64,000 nucleotides of DNA from Cytophagales bacterium (lineage in GTDB: Bacteria > Bacteroidota > Bacteroidia > Cytophagales > Cyclobacteriaceae). The notes under the pieces were generated by a model. That model worked only from the letters and a program-made list of their open reading frames with translations, was not told the origin of the DNA and did no database searches. This document shows, one piece after another, positions 8,661-17,718 of the stretch; within the stretch, counting starts at the first letter, position 1; each line of letters starts with the position of its first letter. Both the position numbers and the translations under genes were made by a program. The DNA is taken from positions 1 through 64,000 of the forward strand of contig JADBYK010000031.1 in assembly GCA_020403045.1 (NCBI GenBank), in the 5' to 3' direction.

Positions 8661-11600
8661 ATGCCTAGCCCTTTTTTATCTACTGCTATAGAAAACTCAA
8701 CCGGGGTAATTGCCTTTTCGTTAGATCGACAGTATCGCTATACTTCCTTTACAAACTCCCATTACCAGACCATGAAAAAAATATGGAATGTGGAGATTGC
8801 TATTGGCGTGAATTTTCTTGCCTTATTGGAAAAATTAAATACAAGCGATTATTTAAAAGCAAAAGGAAATTTTGACAGAGCATTGGCGGGTGAGCATTTC
8901 ACGAAAACAGAAGACTATGGAGATGGAATCCAACGCCTCTTTTGGGAGGATCGGTACGACCCTATTTACGATGAGAATAAAAACATTATTGGATTGGTTG
9001 TGATTGTTATCGAGGTAACTGATCGGATTGAACTCATTAATAAAAATGCTATTTCGAGTGAACGACTCAACCTTGCATTGAATGCAGGAAACATTGGAAT
9101 ATGGGAGTGGAACATGAGCACCAATGACGTTTTCTGGTCAGACGAGATTTTAAGAATATATGGCCTGGATCAAGCGTTCCGCACCTTAACATTTGAAGAC
9201 TACCTGACGTATGTCCATCCGGAAGACATTGACAGATTGAAGCAGGACATCGATATGTGCCTTCAAACAAACGGTCAATACAAGACAGAACACAGAGTTA
9301 TACCACCGGATGGCATCATGCGGTGGATTTCGGGGACAGGAAAAGTGTTCCTGAAAAATGGGGTTCCAACCAAAATGACTGGAACAATCATTGACATCAC
9401 TCAACAAAAAACAGACGCAAAGGCATTACTCGAAAGTCAAGAGGTTTACCGGACTCTTACAAACAATATGCACGATATGGTGGCGCAAGCCGACATCAAC
9501 GGCAATTTTATTTATGTCAGCCCCTCTCACAAAAGAATTCTCGGCTTTGATTCGGAAAAGCTATTTGGGCGATCGATTTTTGAACTTATACATCCCCAAG
9601 ATTTGCCTTTGGTTGCCACAAAATTTGAAGTTTCAATTAAAAATAAGAATCCTGAAAAAGCCGAGTTTCGATATAAGAATGCAAATGGGGAGTATGTTTG
9701 GATAGAAACACAGGGAAACCCGATATTGAATCCAAAGGGCGAAGTAGAAACAATCATTCTCTCAAGCCGCGATATTTCTGAAAGAAAGGCCAACGAAGAA
9801 GCACTACGTCACCGTGACGCCATGGTTTCGGCATTGGCAGAAGCAACGAGTTACCTCGCTGTAGAAACCAATGTTTGGATCGGTCTACAAAAAGCCATCG
9901 GTGTATTGGGCGAAAAAACAGGGGCCGATCGCATACTTATTTTTCAAAATGATCCAACTACTGCTACAGCAGCTTGTACACTAAAAGTGAAATGGACTTC
10001 AAACGAAATGGAAGGAAAATTTGAGTATGCAGGAACAGCACAGTTTCCTTATCGACTTGCTCCCTCTTTGGAAAAAAGCCTTTCTTCTAAAAAAACGTTT
10101 TTGAGCCATGTTGCAGACATTCAAGATGACGCCTACCGAACTGAATTGGCAGCGCTCCATGTAAAATCAGTGATTAATGTACCTATTCAGGTCTACGGCC
10201 AGTTTTGGGGATTTTTAGGAGTTGATGAATGTAAAGCGGAGCGACAAATTACTAATTCAGAATTCGCGATCCTGAAGTCTTTCGTTGCCACAGTAGGAAC
10301 CGTATTAGAGCGAAAGGAAATTGAGCGTGAGAATAAAGAGTGGCAGACTCGCTACGAAATTATTGCCGCGTCTTCCGGGCAAGTGATTTATGATTATGAC
10401 GTGCCCTCAGGCCAAATTGTATGGAGTGGCAACAGCAAAGATGTGCTAGGGCTTGAGACGGGCGAGATGGGCAATGCGAAGGAGTGGGAAAAACGAATCC
10501 ACGCTGAAGACAGAGAACGCGTAACAGCTGAGTTAGAAACCTGCCGACAGGAAGGAAAGAGCTTTCAGATTGAATATCGTTTCCAGACAAAATCAAGTAG
10601 CTTCACCCAACTTTCCGACCGCGGGTTTTTTCTGAAAGATGCAAACGGAGTCGCATACCGAATGTTGGGCATTATGACTGACATCTCGCAGCAAAAAAAG
10701 GCTGAGTTTGAGCTAAAAGAGAGTGAAACCCGATTCCGCACATTGCAAGAAGCTTCTTTTGGCGGTATCGGTCTACATTATCAGGGTGAAATATTAGACG
10801 CTAACAAAGGACTAAGTGATATTACCGGGTTTAGTTACGATGAGTTGATCGGCATGAATGGCGTGAATCTTATTGCGCCCGAATCACAGTCGGTGGTAAA
10901 AGAAAAGATCAATATGGGATATGAAAAGCCCTATGATGTCATTGGAATTCGCAAGGACGGCACTCGCTACAATTTAGAAATTCACAGCAGAAATATTCCC
11001 TATCAAGGGAAAACAATTCGAGTAACCGAATTCAGGGACATCACTGAAAGAAAGCAAAACGAGGAGAAAATTATTGATCAAAATAACAAGCTTTCGCTCT
11101 TCGCTGAGGATTTAAAAAGAAAGAATGAACAGCTTGACGAGTTTACTCAAATTGTTTCGCACAACTTGCGATCACCCGTATCGAATATTCTGAGCTTACT
11201 TGATTTTTACGAAAAAACGGAAGATCCTGCAGAAAAGAAGATGTTTATCAAAATGCTCCATGACTCTGGAACCAAAATTCTTACAAGCCTACAGGAATTA
11301 AATGAAGTGTTAAAAATCAAACAGGACAAGGATATTGCCAGACAGGATCTGCTATTTGAAAATGTACTTGATGGAGTAAGAAAACAACTAAGCTCCCAGA
11401 TTGCCGAGGCAAAAGCAGTGGTTAGTACGGATTTTGAAAGAGTACCAAAAGTGAAGTACCCAAATATTTATCTGGAAAGCGTTTTAATTAATCTGCTAAG
11501 CAATGCGCTCAAATACAGGCATCCTGACAGAACCCCGGAAATCAGGCTAAAAAGTACAGTTGAGAATGAGAGAGTAATACTAACGGTGACTGATAACGGA

Positions 11601-11783
11601 CTTGGAATAGATCTAAAACGATACGGGCACCACATTTTTAAATTGAGAAAAACATTTCACAAACACCCAGAAAGCCGTGGAATAGGGCTTTTTATGATAA
11701 AAAGCCAAATCGAAGCATTGGGAGGAGAGATTACAATTTCCAGTGAACAAAACATTGGAACCACTTTTATTGTTAAATTTTAA
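8661..11783 (+). CDS. Multi-PAS/GAF cytosolic sensor histidine kinase
   Basis: This 1040-residue sensor kinase has no membrane segment. Domain order by residue: PAS (about 1-120), PAS of the PAS_3 type with HPEDIDRLKQDI (130-250), PAS (260-375, HPQDLPLV), GAF (385-555), PAS (565-690), PAS (700-805), a short coiled coil, the phosphoacceptor region with H834 in IVSHNLRSPVSNI, and a HATPase domain (N box LLSNALKYRHPD, G1 DNGLGIDL). The ligand is unknown; the domains point to intracellular redox, light or small-molecule sensing. A single-domain response regulator follows 21 bases downstream and is the likely phosphate acceptor. The H box matches that of the kinase at 47769-49919. Confidence 0.9.
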   Translation: MPSPFLSTAIENSTGVIAFSLDRQYRYTSFTNSHYQTMKKIWNVEIAIGVNFLALLEKLNTSDYLKAKGNFDRALAGEHFTKTEDYGDGIQRLFWEDRYDPIYDENKNIIGLVVIVIEVTDRIELINKNAISSERLNLALNAGNIGIWEWNMSTNDVFWSDEILRIYGLDQAFRTLTFEDYLTYVHPEDIDRLKQDIDMCLQTNGQYKTEHRVIPPDGIMRWISGTGKVFLKNGVPTKMTGTIIDITQQKTDAKALLESQEVYRTLTNNMHDMVAQADINGNFIYVSPSHKRILGFDSEKLFGRSIFELIHPQDLPLVATKFEVSIKNKNPEKAEFRYKNANGEYVWIETQGNPILNPKGEVETIILSSRDISERKANEEALRHRDAMVSALAEATSYLAVETNVWIGLQKAIGVLGEKTGADRILIFQNDPTTATAACTLKVKWTSNEMEGKFEYAGTAQFPYRLAPSLEKSLSSKKTFLSHVADIQDDAYRTELAALHVKSVINVPIQVYGQFWGFLGVDECKAERQITNSEFAILKSFVATVGTVLERKEIERENKEWQTRYEIIAASSGQVIYDYDVPSGQIVWSGNSKDVLGLETGEMGNAKEWEKRIHAEDRERVTAELETCRQEGKSFQIEYRFQTKSSSFTQLSDRGFFLKDANGVAYRMLGIMTDISQQKKAEFELKESETRFRTLQEASFGGIGLHYQGEILDANKGLSDITGFSYDELIGMNGVNLIAPESQSVVKEKINMGYEKPYDVIGIRKDGTRYNLEIHSRNIPYQGKTIRVTEFRDITERKQNEEKIIDQNNKLSLFAEDLKRKNEQLDEFTQIVSHNLRSPVSNILSLLDFYEKTEDPAEKKMFIKMLHDSGTKILTSLQELNEVLKIKQDKDIARQDLLFENVLDGVRKQLSSQIAEAKAVVSTDFERVPKVKYPNIYLESVLINLLSNALKYRHPDRTPEIRLKSTVENERVILTVTDNGLGIDLKRYGHHIFKLRKTFHKHPESRGIGLFMIKSQIEALGGEITISSEQNIGTTFIVKF

Positions 11784-11804
11784 ATACGCTTAAATTCTCA
11801 CGCA

Positions 11805-12206
11805 ATGGCAATTATAGCTTTAGTAGACGATGATTCTATCTTTCAGTTCACGGCTACACGATTGCTTGAATCATCCAAATTGGCTCAAAATATATTGCAT
11901 TTCGAAAATGGAGCCGAGGCGCTGACTTTTTTAAGAGAAAAGGCCTTGCAGAAAGAACTTCTACCTGATTATCTGTTTCTAGACATCAATATGCCATTTG
12001 TAGATGGCTGGATGTTCTTAGAGGATTTTACAACACTAAAATCTTCCCTGGCCAAAGATATTTCCATCTTTATGGTCAGTTCCTCGATAGATCCAAGAGA
12101 TTTAAATCGCGCCAAAAGTTTTTCTGAGGTTACCGATTTTATTATTAAGCCGATTTCGTTAGAACGTTTTCAAGAGCTCCTGAAGTCGGCTCAAACTATC
12201 GAATAA
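11805..12206 (+). CDS. Single-domain (CheY-like) response regulator
   Basis: This 133-residue receiver domain has no output domain. The acidic pair lies in ALVDDDSIF, the phospho-acceptor aspartate in YLFLDINMPFVDG, the conserved Ser in MVSSSID and the switch lysine in FIIKPIS. It should receive phosphate from the upstream kinase and act by protein-protein contact. Its last 11 bases overlap the end of the convergent DUF3108 gene. Confidence 0.92.
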   Translation: MAIIALVDDDSIFQFTATRLLESSKLAQNILHFENGAEALTFLREKALQKELLPDYLFLDINMPFVDGWMFLEDFTTLKSSLAKDISIFMVSSSIDPRDLNRAKSFSEVTDFIIKPISLERFQELLKSAQTIE

Positions 12207-13002
12207 TTTTTAACTGATTTTTCAATCCCCTAAAGCCGACCATTTCAGTGCCAGCATGGCCAACAAACATTTTGGCGTCTACTTTAACTGGTATTTGATT
12301 GCGATCAGCAGAAATCCATGCGGTGACGGAGTTCTCACCCCGAAAAAGGGTGTTGTCGGGCATTATGGGAACCAGCTTGTGGCAAAGAATCTTGCCCAAG
12401 TCGGTCTCAACTACTTCCTTACCAAAATAGATAATTTTAAAGCTATACGCCTTGTCTTCAAAAAATCCCGAAACAGTGAGTGTATCTTTCATTTTGAATT
12501 TTGAAAAATCAATGACCCTCAAATACATAAAGCCGGTAACCACATCCCGTACCTTATCTGGTGTCTTATACTCTTTTGGCTCATTGAACTTGCCGGTGGC
12601 TTTATCTGCTATTTGAACAAATGCTTTGTTCTGTGTATGATCGTACTTGATAAGCTCGTCTAATCTATATTTTCCTTCCTTTAATTTTCGATACGACTCG
12701 TGGGTGATAATTTCGGATGAATCAATATAGGCACCCCAATTGTCATTTACGTTAGAAACCCAGGTCGCCATACCGAGAGTCTCCATATATGCGTCCACCT
12801 TAAAGCAGGTCCGGCTGTTTTTTGTGTGGAATTTTTTATCCACCTCAGCGGCCCCTTTTCCAACGGTAATGCCCCACAAATACATTTCATAATCAACTCG
12901 CTCTCCGATTCCGAACGATGTATTCTCCTTGCGAACTATACCTGACTCCTGGACGAATCCGAAACAAGCCAAAGCCACTAGCAAAAGTAAAAACAAACGC
13001 AT
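12196..13002 (-). CDS. DUF3108 family exported protein
   Basis: ATG 13002 gives a signal peptide (MRLFLLLLVALACFGF) and a 268-residue product. The open frame continues upstream to 13140, but that part lies inside dapD in another frame and has no protein-like start. The mature protein is beta-rich with GERVDYEMYLWGITVGKGAAEVD near its N terminus, typical of DUF3108 periplasmic or outer-membrane proteins of unknown function. It follows dapD by 47 bases on the same strand. Confidence 0.8.
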   Translation of the reverse strand: MRLFLLLLVALACFGFVQESGIVRKENTSFGIGERVDYEMYLWGITVGKGAAEVDKKFHTKNSRTCFKVDAYMETLGMATWVSNVNDNWGAYIDSSEIITHESYRKLKEGKYRLDELIKYDHTQNKAFVQIADKATGKFNEPKEYKTPDKVRDVVTGFMYLRVIDFSKFKMKDTLTVSGFFEDKAYSFKIIYFGKEVVETDLGKILCHKLVPIMPDNTLFRGENSVTAWISADRNQIPVKVDAKMFVGHAGTEMVGFRGLKNQLKIIR

Positions 13003-13049
13003 ATGCAAATTTATCTTATCTGTACTTCTTAGACAAAGCCTGTGCCACT

Positions 13050-13862
13050 CTACACCGAGACACCATTTTCGCGCAGCGCATCGTTCAAGGAAGTCTTTTT
13101 GTCGGTGCTTTCTTTTCTGGTTCCAATAATCAGAGCGCATGGAACCTGAAATGTTCCGGCCGCAAATGCTTTTGGAATCGTGCCGGGTATAACCACTGAC
13201 CGCGGGGGCACAAATCCTTTATGCTCTACCGGCTGCGCGCCTGTTACATCAATGATCTTGGAACTCCCCGTCAAAACCACATTGGCACCCAAAACTGCCT
13301 CGCGCCCTATTCTGATGCCTTCCACAATAATACAACGAGAGCCGATGAAAGCATTGTCCTCAATGATAACGGGGGCGGCCTGAACAGGTTCCAGTACACC
13401 GCCAATTCCTACCCCGCCACTTAAATGAACATTCTTTCCGATTTGCGCACAACTACCCACCGTTGCCCATGTATCTACCATGGTGCCCTCATCTACGTAG
13501 GCGCCAATGTTTACATAAGATGGCATCATGATAACACCTCTGCTTAGGTAAGACCCATGCCGCGCGATGGCATGCGGAACAACGCGAACACCCAGTTCTT
13601 TGTAGTTTTTCTTCAGGGGAATTTTATCGTGAAACTCAAAAGGTCCAACCTCGATTGTCTCCATTTGTTGGATGGGGAAATACAAAATAACGGCCTTCTT
13701 CACCCACTCATTTACTTTCCATACATCACCATTCGGCTCGGCCACGCGCAGCTTGCCCTTATCCAGTTGTTCCACTACTTCGCGGATAGCAGACTGGGTT
13801 TCTGCTTGCTTCAATAGGTCGCGATTATCCCAGGCATTTTCTATTAGTTCTTTGAGTTGCAT
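13050..13862 (-). CDS. dapD: Tetrahydrodipicolinate N-succinyltransferase
   Basis: DapD transfers succinate from succinyl-CoA to tetrahydrodipicolinate in the succinylase branch of lysine and diaminopimelate synthesis. The 270-residue protein has an N-terminal helical domain and then a left-handed beta-helix of hexapeptide repeats (about 110-230, with NIGAYVDEGTMVDTWATVGS and HLSGGVGIGGVLEP). The conserved EDNAFIGSRCIIVEG is present. dapA, an earlier step of the same pathway, is in the same window at 26998-27873 but not linked. Confidence 0.95.
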   Translation of the reverse strand: MQLKELIENAWDNRDLLKQAETQSAIREVVEQLDKGKLRVAEPNGDVWKVNEWVKKAVILYFPIQQMETIEVGPFEFHDKIPLKKNYKELGVRVVPHAIARHGSYLSRGVIMMPSYVNIGAYVDEGTMVDTWATVGSCAQIGKNVHLSGGVGIGGVLEPVQAAPVIIEDNAFIGSRCIIVEGIRIGREAVLGANVVLTGSSKIIDVTGAQPVEHKGFVPPRSVVIPGTIPKAFAAGTFQVPCALIIGTRKESTDKKTSLNDALRENGVSV

Positions 13863-13931
13863 TTATGTTCTAATTTTAAAACGGATTGCAATATAGAAAG
13901 GTCAAATCGAAATTGGCCGTTTGGTGCTTAA

Positions 13932-15065
13932 ATGGAATCAAAACCAGCTGTTGGTAAAAAGCGAATTCTGCTCGCATCGGTGCTAAAGCCGATCGATGAT
14001 ACGCGCATGTTCGAGAAGCTAGGAAAGTCACTTTCTGCTACAGGAATTTATGAGGTTTTTATTGTTGGTTTTCCGGCTAAAAAAACCCCTAATAACACAA
14101 ACAATATTCACTTTCTACCACTCCAGCATTTTAAGCGACTGAGCTTTCGAAGGCTTTGGGCACCCCTCAATGTGTTGAAAAAGATGCTTAAAGTAAAACC
14201 AGATATATTGATAGTTAACACCCATGAATTACTGATAGTTGCTATTCTAAACAGAATATTATTTGGCACCAAGATCGTGTACGACATCCAGGAAAATTAC
14301 TGGCGGAATATTCTCTACACAGACGCTTTTCCCAAACCACTTCGACCGGCTCTGGCTATTTGGGTTAGATTAAAAGAGGTGATCACATCGCCTCTCTTTC
14401 ACTGGAACTTACTGGCAGAAAAAGGTTATGAAAAAGAGATGTCGTTCTTCGGTGGCAAGGCAACCACATTAGAGAATAAGGTTAGCATACCGAGAGGGTT
14501 TTTTCGCGATGCGAGTAAGACCCAATTCAAGCTGTTGTTTAGTGGCACGCTGGCCGAGGGTACAGGGGTTTTTGAGAGCATTGAACTCGCCAAAAAACTT
14601 AAGGCTTTGGAGCCCACTGTTCAACTTTTATTAATTGGCTATTGCGCAAAAGGAAATACGCTCGAAAGAATTCGCAAAGAAATAGAAAGCTTCCCGTTTA
14701 TTAACTTGGTTGGCGGTGATGTTCTTGTTCCGCATGCTGAAATTCTTCGCGCCATTTCCACATGTAACTTTGGATTGATTTATTACCCGCCTTCGCCCGA
14801 CACTACAAACTCGATCCCTACAAAACTGTATGAATACCTCGGTTGTCAACTACCGATTCTTCTGCATGACTACAAACCATGGTCAGAAATAACGGCCCCG
14901 TTTAAAGGTTCAATTAATCTCAATTTCGCGAACCCAAATGTGGAGGCCATCCTAGATCAAATTCGGTCAACTACTTTTTATGAGAAGGCTCCATCGAATG
15001 TCATTTGGGAAAGTGAAGAGCAAAAGCTCCTTGAAATCATTGGCAGGGTGTTAAAAGTTGGGTAA
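13932..15065 (+). CDS. Family 4-like glycosyltransferase
   Basis: This 377-residue GT-B protein has an N-terminal half that starts with LLASVLKPIDDTRMFEKLG and contains VYDIQENYW. The C-terminal nucleotide-sugar half has LLFSGTLAEGTGVFESI and the family signature IPTKLYEYLGCQLPILLHD near residue 300. It probably adds a sugar to a cell-surface glycan. Donor and acceptor cannot be read from the sequence. It stands alone, divergent from dapD, with mntR following after 66 bases under its own promoter. Confidence 0.78.
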   Translation: MESKPAVGKKRILLASVLKPIDDTRMFEKLGKSLSATGIYEVFIVGFPAKKTPNNTNNIHFLPLQHFKRLSFRRLWAPLNVLKKMLKVKPDILIVNTHELLIVAILNRILFGTKIVYDIQENYWRNILYTDAFPKPLRPALAIWVRLKEVITSPLFHWNLLAEKGYEKEMSFFGGKATTLENKVSIPRGFFRDASKTQFKLLFSGTLAEGTGVFESIELAKKLKALEPTVQLLLIGYCAKGNTLERIRKEIESFPFINLVGGDVLVPHAEILRAISTCNFGLIYYPPSPDTTNSIPTKLYEYLGCQLPILLHDYKPWSEITAPFKGSINLNFANPNVEAILDQIRSTTFYEKAPSNVIWESEEQKLLEIIGRVLKVG

Positions 15066-15081
15066 AATAATTAGCCTAAAT

Positions 15082-15114
15082 ATTATTTTAGACAAGCCTA
15101 AAATAATATATTTG
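15082..15114 (+). promoter_or_regulatory. Palindromic operator overlapping the mntR promoter
   Basis: The 10-bp arms ATTATTTTAG (15082-15091) and CTAAAATAAT (15098-15107) are perfect inverted repeats with a 6-base centre. A further TTAGCCTAAA half-site lies just upstream at 15071-15080. The right arm overlaps TATATTTG (15107-15114), an exact match to the Bacteroidota -7 box TAnnTTTG, 17 bases before the mntR start. The TTAG/CTAA half-sites resemble those of DtxR-family regulators. This predicts metal-dependent self-repression of mntR and, by read-through, of mntH. Confidence 0.75.
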
Positions 15115-15131
15115 CCAGCAATCGTTCGCTC

Positions 15132-15785
15132 ATGATAAGTTTGGCTGAAGAAAACTACCTCAAATCAATCTACCATCTTTCACAAGCTGGCAGCCAATCA
15201 GTGTTGACAAATGAACTGGCAGAGGCAATGAACACCAAGGCCGCTTCAGTAACGGACATGATAAAAAAGCTTTCCACCAAAGAATTTATCTCTTACGAGA
15301 AATATTATGGCGTGAACCTAACCACCAAAGGGAAAGTGGTGGCACTCTCTGTCATTCGAAAGCACCGCTTGTGGGAAACGTTTTTAGTTGAAAAGCTGGG
15401 TTTTTCTTGGGACGAGGTGCATGAGGTAGCTGAACAATTGGAACATATTCAGTCAAAACGGTTGATTGAAAAACTAGACGAATACCTGGGCTTTCCAAAG
15501 GTTGATCCACACGGTGATCCGATCCCCGACACCAACGGCAAGATCAAAGCACTTCAACAAGTGATGTTAGCGTCTCTAAAGCCGGGTGCCGCCAGTATGA
15601 TCGTAGCAGTTAAAGACTCAGACTCTCAATTGTTAAAATACCTCGACAAAATTGGTGCTCGCCCCGGCAAAACAATTAAGGTGATTGAGCGAGAAGAGTA
15701 CGATGGCTCGATGGAAGTGAGCATCAATAATCAACGATTTTTCCTGTCGAAGGAAGTGTCAGAAAATATTCTGGTAAACGCATGA
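15132..15785 (+). CDS. mntR: DtxR/MntR-family metal-dependent repressor
   Basis: This 217-residue regulator has an N-terminal winged helix (residues 1-65, including MNTKAASVTDMIKKLSTKEF), a metal-binding dimerisation domain (about 66-140, with RKHRLWETFLVEKLG and the HEVAEQLEH helix), and a C-terminal FeoA/SH3-like domain (about 145-217). The residues of a DtxR-type metal site are visible. It precedes an Mn2+/Fe2+ importer by 31 bases, so the likely role is repression of uptake when metal is plentiful. Mn2+ is favoured over Fe2+ only because of the neighbour. Confidence 0.87.
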   Translation: MISLAEENYLKSIYHLSQAGSQSVLTNELAEAMNTKAASVTDMIKKLSTKEFISYEKYYGVNLTTKGKVVALSVIRKHRLWETFLVEKLGFSWDEVHEVAEQLEHIQSKRLIEKLDEYLGFPKVDPHGDPIPDTNGKIKALQQVMLASLKPGAASMIVAVKDSDSQLLKYLDKIGARPGKTIKVIEREEYDGSMEVSINNQRFFLSKEVSENILVNA

Positions 15786-15816
15786 AAAAGGTAGAAAAAA
15801 GTTTTGGCCGAGTATT

Positions 15817-17700
15817 ATGAGTGATTCTGTGCAACGAAAATCACTCAGTGAAGTACATTCTTCTGTAGATGCTACTAACCGCAGGGGTTGGCGAAAGTTG
15901 CTAGCATTCCTGGGACCTGCGTATTTGGTAAGCGTGGGTTACATGGATCCGGGCAATTGGGCTACCGATATTGCAGGTGGTAGTAAATTCGGTTATTCAC
16001 TGTTGTGGGTCTTGTTAATGAGCAATCTGATGGCTCTGCTACTACAGAGCCTCAGTGCACGTCTGGGTGTAGTTCGTCAGCTTGATCTCGCCCAAGCATC
16101 CAGAAGCTCTTATCACCCGGTGGTCAATTTTTGCTTGTGGATTTTGGCGGAGATCGCCATAGCTGCCTGCGATCTGGCGGAAGTACTGGGTATGGCCATT
16201 GGATTGCAACTTCTGTTTGGCCTTCCTTTGATCTGGGGTGTTTCACTCACTGTGTTAGATACTCTGCTATTGCTAGTGCTTCAAAGCTATGGCATGCGAA
16301 AAATCGAAGCATTCATTATTGCTTTGGTAGCCATTATTGGTATCTCCTTTTTAATGGAAATGATCTGGGCCAAACCCGAAGTGGGGCAATTGATGAAAGG
16401 CTTCGTCCCCACCCTACCCTCTGATGAAGCATTGTACATTGCCATTGGAATCATTGGGGCTACTGTGATGCCCCATAATCTATACCTGCACTCTTCGTTA
16501 GTTCAGACACGGAGGATCGACAGTAGCGAAAAAGGAATATGGTCGGCCATCAAATACAATTTTATTGACTCTGCGATTGCATTGAATGCCGCCTTCTTTG
16601 TCAACTCCGCCATTCTGATTTTGGCTGCGTCTACTTTCTTCCGCGCAGGAATGTTTGAAGTATCCGACATTCAAGACTCTTACAAATTTCTCGCGCCACT
16701 AACAGGAACGGAATGGGCTTCGATCCTTTTTGGTGTTGCACTTGTCGCGGCTGGACAAAGCTCTACGATTACAGGCACACTGGCGGGGCAGGTAGTTATG
16801 GAAGGATATCTTAATCTACGCATTGCCCCCTGGCTACGGAGATTAATCACCCGATTGATTGCGATTATTCCTGCTTATGTGGTTATCTTAATTTATGGAG
16901 AAGGGAAAACCGGTGAGCTTTTGGTTTTCAGCCAAGTGGTTTTAAGTCTTCAACTTGGTTTCGCGGTCATCCCACTAATCCATTTTACGAGTGACAAACA
17001 AAAGATGGGCGTTTTTGCCATTAAGCCCTGGGTGAAAATAGCGGCCTGGACAATTGCTTTCATTATTGTGTCCCTCAACGTAAAATTAGTGGTGCAGGAA
17101 ATAACGGGCTGGCTCGCCAATGCCGGAGAAAACGCATGGCTGATTTGGCTGATTGTCATTCCATTTTGCATGGCAACAGGTGTTCTACTTTTTTATATCA
17201 CCTTCAAGCCTTTGCTGGACAGAAGGAGACAAGAAAAAAATGCACGTCCACCACACGGATCAGCCATTCTCCTGCAAAGTTTAGAAAAGCCCACCTACCG
17301 AAAAATTGCCATTACGATTGACTTTAGTTCGGTCGACTCAATCTGCATTCAAAGCGCCATGGCACAGGGTGGAAAAAGTGCTTCGTACTTGTTGCTTCAT
17401 GTTGTAGAAACAGCAGGTGCCATCTGGTATGGAAGTGAAATAGCTGATAGAGAATCAAGCGTTGATACCGCATCACTTCAAAACTATTTGGATCAGTTGA
17501 AAGAGCAAGGCTATGAAGTTGAAATGCAAATCGGTTACGGCAATCCCAAGCAGATCATTCCAGAACTCGTTACTAAATTTGATGCAGACCTCTTGGTGAT
17601 GGGTGCACATGGACACAAGTGGGCCAAGGATCTAATCTTTGGAACTACTGTAGACACTGTGCGGCACCGGGTAGCCATTCCTGTTCTTATTGTTCGATAA
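15817..17700 (+). CDS. mntH: Nramp metal transporter fused to a UspA domain
   Basis: Residues 1-470 form an Nramp proton-coupled Mn2+/Fe2+ importer with about 11 membrane helices. The metal-binding TM1 motif is DPGN (D44-N47) and the TM6 motif is MPH (M218-H220). After TM11 a linker leads to a universal-stress-protein domain (about 490-627) with the ATP-type motif GAHGHKWAKDLIFGTT, matching GxxG-9x-G(S/T). At 627 residues it is about 200 longer than a plain MntH. The fusion is continuous in one frame without a stop. The cytosolic domain may let nucleotide or stress state tune uptake. The gene follows mntR and is followed by mnmE after 18 bases. Confidence 0.92.
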   Translation: MSDSVQRKSLSEVHSSVDATNRRGWRKLLAFLGPAYLVSVGYMDPGNWATDIAGGSKFGYSLLWVLLMSNLMALLLQSLSARLGVVRQLDLAQASRSSYHPVVNFCLWILAEIAIAACDLAEVLGMAIGLQLLFGLPLIWGVSLTVLDTLLLLVLQSYGMRKIEAFIIALVAIIGISFLMEMIWAKPEVGQLMKGFVPTLPSDEALYIAIGIIGATVMPHNLYLHSSLVQTRRIDSSEKGIWSAIKYNFIDSAIALNAAFFVNSAILILAASTFFRAGMFEVSDIQDSYKFLAPLTGTEWASILFGVALVAAGQSSTITGTLAGQVVMEGYLNLRIAPWLRRLITRLIAIIPAYVVILIYGEGKTGELLVFSQVVLSLQLGFAVIPLIHFTSDKQKMGVFAIKPWVKIAAWTIAFIIVSLNVKLVVQEITGWLANAGENAWLIWLIVIPFCMATGVLLFYITFKPLLDRRRQEKNARPPHGSAILLQSLEKPTYRKIAITIDFSSVDSICIQSAMAQGGKSASYLLLHVVETAGAIWYGSEIADRESSVDTASLQNYLDQLKEQGYEVEMQIGYGNPKQIIPELVTKFDADLLVMGAHGHKWAKDLIFGTTVDTVRHRVAIPVLIVR

Positions 17701-17718
17701 TTTTCAAACGTAAATTTT

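Noticed and set aside
13003-13140. N-terminal extension of the DUF3108 protein
   Set aside because: The extra 46 residues lie within dapD in another frame and would bury the signal peptide.
15817-17700. MntH-UspA as two genes merged by a sequencing error
   Set aside because: The frame is continuous, the linker is normal and both domains are complete; a fusion is the simpler reading, though a search for relatives would settle it.
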